From NCBI GenBank assembly GCA_002431545.1, contig DJFY01000097.1, positions 55,816-97,109 of the forward strand: a DNA stretch of 41,294 bases, in the 5' to 3' direction. Each line of letters begins with the position of its first letter. Positions within the stretch are counted from its first letter, which is position 1. Shown here in pieces: positions 16,065 to 24,336 of this stretch. The position numbers were made by a program, and so were the translations under genes. The stretch is from Cellvibrionales bacterium UBA5860. Its GTDB lineage: Bacteria; Pseudomonadota; Gammaproteobacteria; Pseudomonadales; Porticoccaceae. Below the pieces are notes generated by a model that did no database searches, had not been told where the DNA came from, and was given only the letters and a program-made list of their open reading frames with translations.

Positions 16065-16490
16065 TTAGCGTGGGCAGATTTCGCTGTCCTGGAAAAAGTA
16101 GCTGACTTCGCGCTGTGCCGATGTCGCCGAATCGGAGCCATGCACCGCGTTGGCATCGATGGTTTCTGCAAAGTCCGCGCGAATGGTTCCGGGTTCTGCT
16201 TCTTTTGGGTTGGTAGCACCCATCAGCGCGCGATTTCTGGCAATGGCGTCTTCACCTTCGAGCACCTGTACCACGACTGGCCCGGAAGTCATAAAATCTA
16301 TCAGGTCGTCGAAAAAACCCTTGCCCTTGTGCTCGGCATAAAACCCCTCTGCCTGTTGCCGTGACAGATGCAACATTTTAGCGGCAACGACGACAAGCCC
16401 TGCTTTTTCAAAACGGGAAATAATGTCGCCGACAACATTTTTTGCCACTGCATCGGGCTTAATGATCGACAAAGTTCGCTCGATACTCAT
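16065..16490 (-). CDS. ndk: Nucleoside diphosphate kinase
   Basis: Ndk transfers the gamma phosphate between nucleoside triphosphates and diphosphates through a phosphohistidine, balancing NTP and dNTP pools. The 141-residue protein begins MSIERTLSIIKPDAV and carries catalytic His117 in NAVHGSDS. Lys11 (KPDA) and Arg87/Arg104 regions fit nucleotide binding. Length is typical. The ATG at 16490 has only a weak ribosome site. A promoter-like TTGTCT-17-TAAAAT pair lies about 60 bp upstream, so ndk-rlmN-pilW-rodZ can probably be transcribed independently of the isc operon and the GGDEF-EAL gene. Confidence 0.98.
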   Translation of the reverse strand: MSIERTLSIIKPDAVAKNVVGDIISRFEKAGLVVVAAKMLHLSRQQAEGFYAEHKGKGFFDDLIDFMTSGPVVVQVLEGEDAIARNRALMGATNPKEAEPGTIRADFAETIDANAVHGSDSATSAQREVSYFFQDSEICPR

Positions 16491-16547
16491 AACTAGGTGT
16501 ACTCCAGACTGCGATTCCGCGCACCGGGCGGAGAAAAAAGGTGGTGA

Positions 16548-16576
16548 ATTTTACCCCTGCCAACGAGGGCAGACAA
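16548..16576 (-). promoter_or_regulatory. Candidate sigma-70 promoter for ndk
   Basis: Read on the minus strand, TTGTCT (16576-16571) and TAAAAT (16553-16548) are separated by exactly 17 bp. The -35 matches TTGACA at four of six positions and the -10 matches TATAAT at five of six. Transcription would begin near 16540, about 50 bp before the ndk ATG. Confidence 0.5.
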
Positions 16577-16606
16577 GGAAGCGATAAGCGCGGAAAAGCC
16601 GCAGAC

Positions 16607-18439
16607 TCAGGCAGCCAGAAATTCCCGAAACTGATCCACGGGTACCGGCATGCTGAAATGGGCGCCCTGATAGCTATCGCAACCGGCTCTACGCAAGATA
16701 TCCAGCGACTGCTCGTTTTCCACACCCTCGGCCGTCACGTGCAGGCCATATTGTCGGGACACTGCCAGAATAGCTTCGACGACACCGCGGCTTTCGGCGT
16801 CGTTATGTATATTGCGAATAAATTCCCGGTCTATTTTTAACCAGTCGAATGGCAGACGTTTCAGGTAAATCATCGAAGAATACCCGATACCGAAGTCGTC
16901 GATGGAAAATCTGGCGCCCAGGGCTTTGATTGCCGACATCTTCTCGACGACATCTTCGACATCCTCGATCACCAGGTTTTCGGTAATTTCGAAATTGAGG
17001 TATTTGGGATCAATTTCATAACTGTGCAGGCTGTGCTCGATGACCTCGATCAGTTCCGCGTCGTTGAATTGACGAGGACTGATGTTGATACCGAACAGCA
17101 TATGTTCTTTCCAGATGCCTTCGTCGATAAAACCCCGCAGATACTCGCAGGCGGTGCGAATCACCCAGTGCCCGACGTCGACGATCAAGCCGGAAGATTC
17201 GAGCAAGGGAATAAATTCCGAGGGCATGTTGGTCACGCGATCGGCGTTAACCCAGCGCAACAGGGCTTCCCCCCCAACCAGAGAACCGTCTTCCGTCGAC
17301 ACCTGAGGCTGTATGTATAGTGCAAACTCCTGGTTGTCGACAGCCTTACGCAATCGGGTATTGAGCCCGATCTGGCGTTGCGCCTTGTCGCTGATGCTCT
17401 GATCGAAAAACGCAATGCCGTTTCGACCTTTCCGCTTGGCCTCGTACATGGCAGTGTCGGCATACTGCAGCGCCCGCTCGGGCGCTGTCTCGCTGTCGGT
17501 CAACAGTGCGATACCGACGCTGGCGGTGAGAATAAATTCGTTGCCGTCATAAAAAATAGGCTTGGCGACGATCTCCTTGATCCGCCCTGCCATGGCGGCG
17601 GCCGCAGTGGCAGCTTCCTGGGGGTCGCTACCGGCATCCGGTAGAAACACCATAAACTCGTCACCACTCATACGCGCCACCGCAATGTCCTCGTCGGCGA
17701 CGGTTTCGAGGGCCCGGGCCACTTTGAACAACACCTGATCGCCCACATTGTGCCCCCAGGAATCGTTGATATCCTTGAAGTGATCCAGGTCGACGAGCAT
17801 GAGCGCGGTGCAGGCCGGTACGCGATCGCCATCGCCCAGGCGCCGGCGAATAATTTCTATCAGCATTTGCCGATTGGGTAGCTGGGTCAAACTGTCGTAA
17901 TACAACTCGCGATCAAGTTCGGAGGGCGGCCGGTCCTGCTCGGCGCCCAACAATTTGTCGAGCACAGACGCCCGATCAGCACAATGCTGGTGTTCCGGCT
18001 CCACGTTTTGTCCAGGGTTTTCTGCGTCGGCCGCGATCACAGTGCTCTCGGATATCGCCGAAGCGCCGCCTGAGTCCTGGATAAGGTAGGCAGAGGCCGG
18101 CACAGGCATCAGGGTAACGATAAGCTCTTTACCTGCATCGCCGACTTTTTTCACATGCAAATAGATGTGCTCGGTCTTGTCGCCGATAGCCAACAACCAG
18201 TCGACCTCGCCGAGATTATCCTCGAGAGCGTTATTGATGGTTTGCTTTAGCGAGACCAGCGCCAGGGGGTCGCTGAGTTCGGTATCGTCGAGCGTGGTGC
18301 CGATAACGGCGCGCCTGTCGCAATCGAGAATTCGCAGTGCACAGGGATTGCAATCGATGCAAACGCCGTAGACAAAATAGAGTGTGCCGCAAGGCGAGGC
18401 GTCCAGTAGTAACCTGTATAGCTCCTCTTTAGAGCTCAT
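16607..18439 (-). CDS. PAS-like/GGDEF/EAL cyclic-di-GMP signalling protein
   Basis: This is a 610-residue cytoplasmic protein with an N-terminal PAS-like sensor (about 5-115), a GGDEF domain (about 178-348) and an EAL domain (about 360-605). The diguanylate cyclase signature reads SGDEF (258-262), a variant seen in some active enzymes; DLDHFKDINDSWGH (217-230) is intact. No RxxD inhibitory site precedes it. The EAL domain keeps EAL (391-393, in GEALLRW) plus NFEITEN, IDDFGIGYSS, KIDREFI and TAEGVEN, so phosphodiesterase activity is expected. Cyclase activity is possible but unproven. Strong gaggggagg lies before ATG 18439. It starts 29 bp after iscX on the same strand and interrupts the usual iscX-ndk neighbourhood. 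PilW downstream gives a loose link to surface motility. Confidence 0.93.
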   Translation of the reverse strand: MSSKEELYRLLLDASPCGTLYFVYGVCIDCNPCALRILDCDRRAVIGTTLDDTELSDPLALVSLKQTINNALEDNLGEVDWLLAIGDKTEHIYLHVKKVGDAGKELIVTLMPVPASAYLIQDSGGASAISESTVIAADAENPGQNVEPEHQHCADRASVLDKLLGAEQDRPPSELDRELYYDSLTQLPNRQMLIEIIRRRLGDGDRVPACTALMLVDLDHFKDINDSWGHNVGDQVLFKVARALETVADEDIAVARMSGDEFMVFLPDAGSDPQEAATAAAAMAGRIKEIVAKPIFYDGNEFILTASVGIALLTDSETAPERALQYADTAMYEAKRKGRNGIAFFDQSISDKAQRQIGLNTRLRKAVDNQEFALYIQPQVSTEDGSLVGGEALLRWVNADRVTNMPSEFIPLLESSGLIVDVGHWVIRTACEYLRGFIDEGIWKEHMLFGINISPRQFNDAELIEVIEHSLHSYEIDPKYLNFEITENLVIEDVEDVVEKMSAIKALGARFSIDDFGIGYSSMIYLKRLPFDWLKIDREFIRNIHNDAESRGVVEAILAVSRQYGLHVTAEGVENEQSLDILRRAGCDSYQGAHFSMPVPVDQFREFLAA

Positions 18440-18468
18440 AGCCTCCCCTCAGAATTTTGACGGCGATT

Positions 18469-18669
18469 CTAGCCGACTTCTTCGATCCAGGCCATCTGAA
18501 TCGCCTCGAGAACTTTTTCACCACAGCGTTCGGGTACATCTTCAAACTCAGGCAGGCCGATTATCCAGTCTCGGAGATCGACAAAATTGACGTAACGGGG
18601 GTCCACGTCGTCGTGCGCATCGGCCAACTCGATTGCGATGTCGTGTACGTCAGTCCATTTCAGTTTCAT
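18469..18669 (-). CDS. iscX: Iron-sulfur assembly regulator IscX (YfhJ)
   Basis: IscX is a small acidic protein that binds IscS and modulates cluster assembly according to iron supply. The 66-residue protein (MKLKWTDVHDIAIELADAHDD...) has the family's conserved WTDVxDIAIEL start, the DPRYVNFVDLRDWI core and a C-terminal acidic helix ending in IQMAWIEEVG. It follows fdx as in other gammaproteobacteria, but after a gap of 105 bp. An AAGGTGAG ribosome site precedes the ATG. Confidence 0.96.
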   Translation of the reverse strand: MKLKWTDVHDIAIELADAHDDVDPRYVNFVDLRDWIIGLPEFEDVPERCGEKVLEAIQMAWIEEVG

Positions 18670-18774
18670 AGCTCACCTTGTATTTACGCCGCCTTCTCGT
18701 ATTAGCAGCTTGGCTTGGTATTGGCAACGCCAAACTATATGAGTACTGCGCGCCCGACGACGGGTTTATCGGGA

Positions 18775-19116
18775 CTAATGCTGTTCCGAAACCATATTGA
18801 TGGTGTAGCGCGGAATTTCCACTACCAGATCAGCCTCTCCGGTAACGATGACCTGACAACTGAGCCGGGAATCCTGATCGAGACCCCAAGCCCGGTCCAG
18901 CATATCCTCCTCGAGATCGTCGGCGGGAGCCAGGGTCTCCCCACCTTCGCGAATGTGTACATGGCAGGTTGTACAGGCGCACGACAACTCACACGCGTGC
19001 TCGATAGGGATATTGTTGTCGAGCGCCAGCACGCAGAGACTCTTACCGGGTTCGGCCTCGACTATCTTGCCCTCGGGGCAAATGGTCTCGTGGGGAAGAA
19101 AAACAACTTTCGCCAT
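18775..19116 (-). CDS. fdx: ISC-type [2Fe-2S] ferredoxin
   Basis: Fdx donates electrons during assembly on IscU. The 113-residue protein has the vertebrate/ISC-type ligand set Cys42, Cys48, Cys51 and Cys87, in the same numbering as E. coli Fdx (HACELSCACTTCHVH and LSCQ). The start is ATG 19116 (MAKVVFLPHE). An upstream TTG at 19128 adds four residues not found in the family. It lies 26 bp after hscA and is cotranscribed with it. Confidence 0.97.
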   Translation of the reverse strand: MAKVVFLPHETICPEGKIVEAEPGKSLCVLALDNNIPIEHACELSCACTTCHVHIREGGETLAPADDLEEDMLDRAWGLDQDSRLSCQVIVTGEADLVVEIPRYTINMVSEQH

Positions 19117-19142
19117 CTTCAATACCAACTAGGTCAGCTAAT

Positions 19143-21017
19143 CTAAGCACCGCCGGGATCAAATTCGTCGACGTGATGCCCGGACAGGGCACCTTTGATC
19201 GCCGCGTCCATGCGCAGGCCGGCAAACGCTTCGCTCTGTTTCGCCAGGGCTTCGATCGCGCCGGCCAGTTCGCGGTGACTCTGGGTAGATTCACGCACTC
19301 GCGCCAGATCCTGCATATTATTTTCCAGGCACCGCCGCGCCTCTGTGTCCAGCAATGCGCCGTCCTGCGTGAGCGCCGCAGCCAAATCTTCCAGTATCCT
19401 GTCGGCTTCCACTTGCTGCTCGCGTAGTGCTCGCACGCGGGCATCTTCCGAAGCGTGGCTGAAAGAATCCTGCAGAATACGCGTGATATCTTCATCGTGT
19501 AGCCCGTAGGACGGTTTGACTTCGACGCGGGCATTGACACCACTGGTTAACTCCCGAGCTGTGACACTTAACAGACCATCGGCATCGACCTGATAAGTGA
19601 TCTGTATGCGCGCCGCCCCAGCCGCCATCGGCGGAATACCCTTTAATTCAAAACGGGCAAGCGAGCGGCAGTCGCTCACCAGTTCGCGCTCGCCCTGAAC
19701 CACGTGTATCGACATGGCCGTCTGACCGTCTTTGAAAGTAGTAAATTCCTGGGCTCTCGCCACGGGGATGGTCGTGTTGCGGTGCAGTATTTTTTCCACC
19801 AACCCACCCATGGTTTCAACACCGAGCGACAGTGGAATCACATCCAGCAACAAGAGTTCGTCGCCCAGCTGGTTGCCGACCAGCGTGTCTGCCTGTAGGG
19901 CAGCACCAACCGCAACCACGGTGTCCGGATTGATATCCACCAGCGGTGGCCGACCAAAAAAAGCCGCAACCTGTTCGCGCACCCGCGGCATTCGCGTGGT
20001 GCCCCCCACCATCACCACCGCAGCCAGTTCTTCTATGTCGATATCGGCGTCCCGCAGCGTTTTTTTACAGGTGCGCAGAGTGCGTTCGATTAGCGGATCG
20101 ACACAGTGGTTCAAATCGTCCCGAGTCAGGACACCGGACCAGCCTTCGAATGCCACCTCGACACTGTCGCTCCCGCTAAGCTGCTCACGCGCGCCACGAG
20201 CAAGCGCAGAGAGGTGCCGTCTCTGCGTAGCGGACAAAGTCGTGTCGGCAGCTGCCTGCTGCTGCAGCCAGCGGGTCACAGCTGTGTCGAAATCGTCGCC
20301 CCCCAGGGCGGTATCCCCCCCCGTTGCCAGCACTTCGAAAACCCCTTTGGCCAGGCGCAAAATCGAGACATCAAAGGTGCCGCCGCCCAGATCATAGACT
20401 GCGATAACCCCGGAGTCGGTCGTATCCAGACCGTAGGCTACAGCCGCCGCTGTGGGTTCGTTTAACAACCGCAGCACTTTGACGCCAGCCAGCGTCGCTG
20501 CATCTTTTGTCGCCTGCCGCTGAGCATCGTCAAAATAAGCCGGCACAGTAATCACGGCGCCATCGAGAGGCCCGCCCAACGCCACCTCCGCGCGCTGAAC
20601 CAGAACCCGCAGAATTTCCGCTGAAACCTCGACGGGACTGACCTCTCCCGCCCGCGTCATTAAGCCAACCATGCCGTCTTCGTGTGCAGCAAAACGGTAA
20701 ATGGCGCCATCGCTTTCCTTGTCCGATTCAAGTTCGTTTCTGCTGCGCCCCATGAGCCGCTTTACTGAAACGATGGTGTTCTCCGGATCTGCCGAGGCGT
20801 GCTCCCGCGCCGCGTCTCCCACCAGGATTTCCTCTTTGCCGTAATGCACGATAGAAGGCAACAACAGCGCACCGTCCACATCAGGCAGCACCTGCGCAGC
20901 GCCGCTGCGCACGGTGGCAACAAGGGAATTGGTTGTACCCAGATCGATGCCTATGGCCCGCTTGTGCTGATGCGGGGACGTTGACTGACCGGGTTCCGAA
21001 ATCTGCAATAAAGCCAC
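19143..21017 (-). CDS. hscA: Fe-S assembly Hsp70 chaperone HscA
   Basis: HscA is the specialised Hsp70 that, with HscB, binds the LPPVK motif of IscU and promotes cluster transfer. The 624-residue protein has an N-terminal ATPase domain (AIGIDLGTTNSLVATVRSG, VITVPAYFDDAQRQATKDAA, LLNEPTAAAVAYGLD, VYDLGGGTFDVS, GGDTALGGDDFD) and a C-terminal substrate-binding domain. The N-terminal MALLQISEPGQS matches E. coli HscA. The start is GTG at 21017 with AGGA six bases upstream. It lacks the C-terminal EEVD-type tail of general DnaK proteins, as expected. Confidence 0.98.
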   Translation of the reverse strand: MALLQISEPGQSTSPHQHKRAIGIDLGTTNSLVATVRSGAAQVLPDVDGALLLPSIVHYGKEEILVGDAAREHASADPENTIVSVKRLMGRSRNELESDKESDGAIYRFAAHEDGMVGLMTRAGEVSPVEVSAEILRVLVQRAEVALGGPLDGAVITVPAYFDDAQRQATKDAATLAGVKVLRLLNEPTAAAVAYGLDTTDSGVIAVYDLGGGTFDVSILRLAKGVFEVLATGGDTALGGDDFDTAVTRWLQQQAAADTTLSATQRRHLSALARGAREQLSGSDSVEVAFEGWSGVLTRDDLNHCVDPLIERTLRTCKKTLRDADIDIEELAAVVMVGGTTRMPRVREQVAAFFGRPPLVDINPDTVVAVGAALQADTLVGNQLGDELLLLDVIPLSLGVETMGGLVEKILHRNTTIPVARAQEFTTFKDGQTAMSIHVVQGERELVSDCRSLARFELKGIPPMAAGAARIQITYQVDADGLLSVTARELTSGVNARVEVKPSYGLHDEDITRILQDSFSHASEDARVRALREQQVEADRILEDLAAALTQDGALLDTEARRCLENNMQDLARVRESTQSHRELAGAIEALAKQSEAFAGLRMDAAIKGALSGHHVDEFDPGGA

Positions 21018-21054
21018 TTGAAGTCCTGTACTGAATCCACCCGAAGGCGCTGTC

Positions 21055-21573
21055 TTAAAGCTCGTCTTCGAGCTCGACCACTTCGCTTAATAATTTGTGA
21101 TAAAACTGCATTTTTAGCAGCAATTCACCGGCCCGCGATAAATTGTCCTCGCGATAAGCACCGGCAAATTCTGCCTCGAGCGCAGCTAGCGCCGTGCGAA
21201 CCCTCGATTCCAGTTCGTCCAGTGCCGCCGCCGGCTCCGCTTCGGCGGGGATATCTGCCAGGCGTTCGCGCAGCGCCATCTGCTGCATGAGAAATCCGCT
21301 GTCGTTTATGGTCTCATCGCCGGAGGGCGCCCTGCCGGCCAATTGAAGCAGGTATTCGGCGCGACGCACGGGAGAACGCAAGGTTTCATTGGCCTGATTG
21401 ACCCAGGCGGCGGACTGCACCGCTAGGCGTTGCTCCTGACCGGAACGCCCGGCATGGCGATCCGGATGAAAGCGCTGCTGCAAAGCCAGGTAACGCGCCT
21501 GCAACAAAGATCTGTCCAGCAAAAAGTCGACCGGAAGGCCGAAAAGCTCAAAATAATTATTGCGCGAATCCAC
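21055..21573 (-). CDS. hscB: Fe-S assembly J-domain co-chaperone HscB
   Basis: HscB recruits IscU to HscA and stimulates its ATPase. The 172-residue protein has an N-terminal J domain with the essential HPD at 36-38 (QRFHPDRHAG) and a C-terminal three-helix IscU-binding region (ETINDSGFLMQQMALRERL onward). The start is GTG at 21573 (family N-terminus NYFELFGLP follows); a good ribosome site is not obvious. It lies between iscA and hscA in the standard order. Confidence 0.97.
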   Translation of the reverse strand: MDSRNNYFELFGLPVDFLLDRSLLQARYLALQQRFHPDRHAGRSGQEQRLAVQSAAWVNQANETLRSPVRRAEYLLQLAGRAPSGDETINDSGFLMQQMALRERLADIPAEAEPAAALDELESRVRTALAALEAEFAGAYREDNLSRAGELLLKMQFYHKLLSEVVELEDEL

Positions 21574-21650
21574 TGGTTACCCGAGGCAAGAAATGGCCGA
21601 CAGCGAAAAACTGCGATGAAAGTAATGAATCCGCGTATGCAGTCGCGGGG

Positions 21651-21974
21651 CTAAACGTTAAAGCTTTCGCCGCAGCCGCACTCGTTACGGACGTTGGGGT
21701 TTCTAAACTGGAAGCCTTCGTTCAAGCCTTCTTTGACAAAGTCGAGCTCGGTACCGTCGAGGTATATCAGGCTCTTCGGATCGACAAACAGCTCGACATC
21801 GTTCGTTACAAACACTGTATCTTCGGCTGCGGGCTCGTCGACGAACTCCAGTACGTAAGACATGCCGGAACAACCGTTAGCTCGCACTCCCAGACGTATC
21901 CCGCGCCCTCGCCCCCGGCTCTCCAGGTAGCGCTGTACGTGCTCGACTGCCGCCGGCGTCATCGATATCGCCAT
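21651..21974 (-). CDS. iscA: A-type Fe-S carrier IscA
   Basis: IscA is an A-type carrier for maturation of [4Fe-4S] proteins. The 107-residue protein holds the three invariant cysteines Cys35 (NGCSGMSY), Cys99 and Cys101 (NECGCGESF). The ATG at 21974 has ggag seven bases upstream. It follows iscU after 99 bp, in the standard order. Confidence 0.98.
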   Translation of the reverse strand: MAISMTPAAVEHVQRYLESRGRGRGIRLGVRANGCSGMSYVLEFVDEPAAEDTVFVTNDVELFVDPKSLIYLDGTELDFVKEGLNEGFQFRNPNVRNECGCGESFNV

Positions 21975-22073
21975 GCTACTGCTCCAGACTCCTGTTAGTT
22001 GATTCGCTCACGCGACTGGCGTGCATAAATTAACGTTGTTAGTTGTATACATTCGAGCTACAGGGAAGGGCGG

Positions 22074-22469
22074 TTACTCCGCGGCCTCTTGTCCCTGCTT
22101 ACGCCGAATGTCCTTAATCGCCGCTTGAATCGCGTCTTCTGCCAACACCGAACAATGAATTTTCACTGGCGGCAGGGCCAACTCCTCGGCAATCTCCGAG
22201 TTCTTGATCTTGGACGCGTCTTCCAGGCTTTTGCCCTTGACCCACTCGGTGAGCAAAGAACTCGAGGCGATGGCGGAACCGCAACCGTAGGTTTTGAACT
22301 TGGCGTCTTCGATAACGCCCTGTTCGTTGACCTGTATCTGGAGGCGCATCACATCGCCACACGCGGGCGCGCCGACCATACCCGTACCCACGTTAGCCGC
22401 CTTGTCGTCAAGCTTGCCCACGTTTCTAGGATTGTCGTAGTGATCGAGCACTTTGTCGCTGTAAGCCAT
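22074..22469 (-). CDS. iscU: Fe-S scaffold protein IscU
   Basis: IscU is the scaffold on which IscS-derived sulfur and iron form [2Fe-2S] clusters. The 131-residue protein has cluster ligands Cys37, Cys63 and Cys106, with Asp39, and the HscA-binding LPPVK at 99-103. The start is ATG 22469 (MAYSDKVLDHYDNPRNVG) with aggaga upstream. A longer frame overlapping the iscS end has no homology. It is translated 23 bases after iscS. Confidence 0.99.
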   Translation of the reverse strand: MAYSDKVLDHYDNPRNVGKLDDKAANVGTGMVGAPACGDVMRLQIQVNEQGVIEDAKFKTYGCGSAIASSSLLTEWVKGKSLEDASKIKNSEIAEELALPPVKIHCSVLAEDAIQAAIKDIRRKQGQEAAE

Positions 22470-22492
22470 GATTACTTCTCCTACTGATCTCG

Positions 22493-23707
22493 TCAGTGCG
22501 CTGTCCACTGAACCGCTTTGAGGTCCACCCCGTCTTTGTACATATCCCAGAGGGGGGACAATTCACGCAATTTTTCTACCGCTGTTCGAACTTTATCGAT
22601 GACGTAGTCGATTTCCTCTTCCGTGGTGAAGCGGCCGATACTAAAGCGCAGCGAACTGTGCGCCAGCTCGTCCTCCAGGCCGAGGGCCCGCAAAACATAG
22701 GAAGGCTCCAGGCTTGCCGAAGTACAGGCCGACCCTGACGACACCGCCAGATCCTTCAACGCCATAATCAGGGATTCGCCCTCGACGTAGGCAAAGCTTA
22801 CGTTGAGATTACCCGGCACGCGCTGTTCCAGGGAACCGTTCAAATGTACGGCTTCGATGCCTTTGAGGCCGTTCCACAGACGATTGCGCAGGCGCAGGGT
22901 GCGCGCGCTTTCCTCCGCCATTTCTTCTCGGGCAATGCGAAAAGCTTCGCCCATGCCGACAATCTGATGTGTTGGCAGGGTGCCAGAGCGCATACCGCGC
23001 TCGTGCCCGCCACCGTGCATTTGTGCCTCTATTCGGACTCTCGGTTTACGTCGCACGTAAAGCGCACCAATGCCTTTGGGGCCGTAGATCTTATGCCCGG
23101 AAAAAGACATCAGATCGACTTTCATTTCAGCCAGGTCGATCGGTATTTTTCCCGCACTTTGCGCGGCATCGACATGGAACACAATGCCTCGTTCCCGACA
23201 GATCTCGCCGATCGCGGCAATATCGTTGACCACACCGATCTCGTTGTTCACGTGCATGATGGACACGACAGTGGTGTCCTCCCTGAGCGCACCGGCTACG
23301 GTTTCAGGAGAGGTGATACCGTCACTTTCCGGATCGAGATAGGTGACCTCATAACCTTCGCGTTCCAGCTGGCGACAGGTGTCGAGCACCGCCTTGTGTT
23401 CGATCTTGGACGTAACGATATGCTTGCCTTTGCGCTGATTGAAATGTGCCGCGCCCTTGAGGGCCAGGTTGTCGGATTCGGTGGCGCCGGACGTCCAGAC
23501 AATCTCCCGCGGATCAGCATTAATCAGTTGCGCCACATTCTGCCGCGCTTCTTCAACCAGGGCCTCAGCCTCCCACCCGAAAGCGTGGGACCGGGATGCC
23601 GGATTCCCAAACACGCCCTCGCTGGTCAGGCATGTCATCATGCACTCGGCTACCCGGGGGTCAACCGGCGTGGTCGCCGAGTAATCCAGATATAAAGGCA
23701 ATTTCAC
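22493..23707 (-). CDS. iscS: Cysteine desulfurase IscS
   Basis: IscS is the PLP enzyme that removes sulfur from cysteine as a persulfide, feeding IscU and tRNA thiolation. The 404-residue protein has the PLP lysine in SFSGHKIYGPKG and the mobile active-site cysteine in SSGSACTSASLEPSYV. Other family signatures are TSGATESDNLALKG and MHVNNEIGV. The start is GTG at 23707, fixed by a strong tggaggt six bases upstream and the family N-terminus MKLPLYLDYSATTPVDP. It follows iscR by 17 bases. Confidence 0.99.
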   Translation of the reverse strand: MKLPLYLDYSATTPVDPRVAECMMTCLTSEGVFGNPASRSHAFGWEAEALVEEARQNVAQLINADPREIVWTSGATESDNLALKGAAHFNQRKGKHIVTSKIEHKAVLDTCRQLEREGYEVTYLDPESDGITSPETVAGALREDTTVVSIMHVNNEIGVVNDIAAIGEICRERGIVFHVDAAQSAGKIPIDLAEMKVDLMSFSGHKIYGPKGIGALYVRRKPRVRIEAQMHGGGHERGMRSGTLPTHQIVGMGEAFRIAREEMAEESARTLRLRNRLWNGLKGIEAVHLNGSLEQRVPGNLNVSFAYVEGESLIMALKDLAVSSGSACTSASLEPSYVLRALGLEDELAHSSLRFSIGRFTTEEEIDYVIDKVRTAVEKLRELSPLWDMYKDGVDLKAVQWTAH

Positions 23708-23724
23708 GATCTGACCTCCAGTTA

Positions 23725-24219
23725 CTACAGATTGACCTGGTCGGCGTCAATCAATGCATGTTTACTTTTATCGGTAAATTCCAGGGCGGCGACCTGGCGC
23801 TTGCAGACCGACTGCACGGCGGTCTTGTTCGTCAGTTGCGCAAGCGTGATATCGCTCAGAAAATTATGGATCTGCGCACTGAGTTCGTCCCATAAATGAT
23901 GGGTCAAACACATTTCGCCGTTCTGGCATATGCCCTTGCCGCCACAGTTGGTGGCATCGGTCGTCTCGTTGACCGCATCGATAATGCTAGCGACATGAAT
24001 CTCGACTTTACTGCGCGCCAGGCGATAGCCGCCGCCGGGGCCTCTCACACTTTCCACCAGACCGGCCTTGCGCAGTTTGGCAAAAAGCTGCTCAAGGTAG
24101 GATAGAGATATCTCCTGTCGCGTCGAGATATCAGCCAGACTGATCGGCCCATGATCACCGTGCAGAGCCAAGTCGAGCATAGCTGTGACAGCGTAACGTC
24201 CTCTAGTGGTCAGTCTCAT
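23725..24219 (-). CDS. iscR: Fe-S cluster-sensing transcription regulator IscR
   Basis: IscR is an Rrf2-family repressor that, with a [2Fe-2S] cluster, represses the isc operon. The 164-residue protein has a winged helix (MRLTTRGRYAVTAMLDLALH..., SYLEQLFAKLRKAGLVESVRGPGGGY) and cluster ligands Cys92, Cys98, Cys104 and His107 (CGGKGICQNGEMCLTHHLW). The start is ATG 24219; the 14 extra residues of a longer frame lie in the promoter region. It heads the isc operon behind a matching type 1 IscR site. Confidence 0.98.
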   Translation of the reverse strand: MRLTTRGRYAVTAMLDLALHGDHGPISLADISTRQEISLSYLEQLFAKLRKAGLVESVRGPGGGYRLARSKVEIHVASIIDAVNETTDATNCGGKGICQNGEMCLTHHLWDELSAQIHNFLSDITLAQLTNKTAVQSVCKRQVAALEFTDKSKHALIDADQVNL

Positions 24220-24252
24220 CAGGCGCTTCCAGCGGCTAAAATTCGAAGCACC

Positions 24253-24281
24253 AGTATGCAAAAACCGACTAATTTAGTCAA
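24253..24281 (-). promoter_or_regulatory. isc promoter with type 1 IscR site
   Basis: On the minus strand TTGACTAAATTAGTCGG (24281-24265) matches the core of the type 1 IscR motif YYGACTRWWWYAGTCRR at every defined position. The same bases supply a -35 (TTGACT, 24281-24276), and CATACT (24258-24253) follows after exactly 17 bp as -10. Holo-IscR bound here would block RNA polymerase directly, giving feedback control of the isc genes. Transcription should begin near 24246, about 27 bases before the iscR ATG. No second type 1 site was seen nearby. Confidence 0.88.
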
Positions 24282-24336
24282 GTAATTTCAGCGCCGAAAT
24301 ACTGCCTCCCTGTCCCTGCGTGAAATCCGGTACGTG

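Noticed and set aside
22844..23695. A 283-codon plus-strand frame
   Set aside because: Antisense shadow of iscS.
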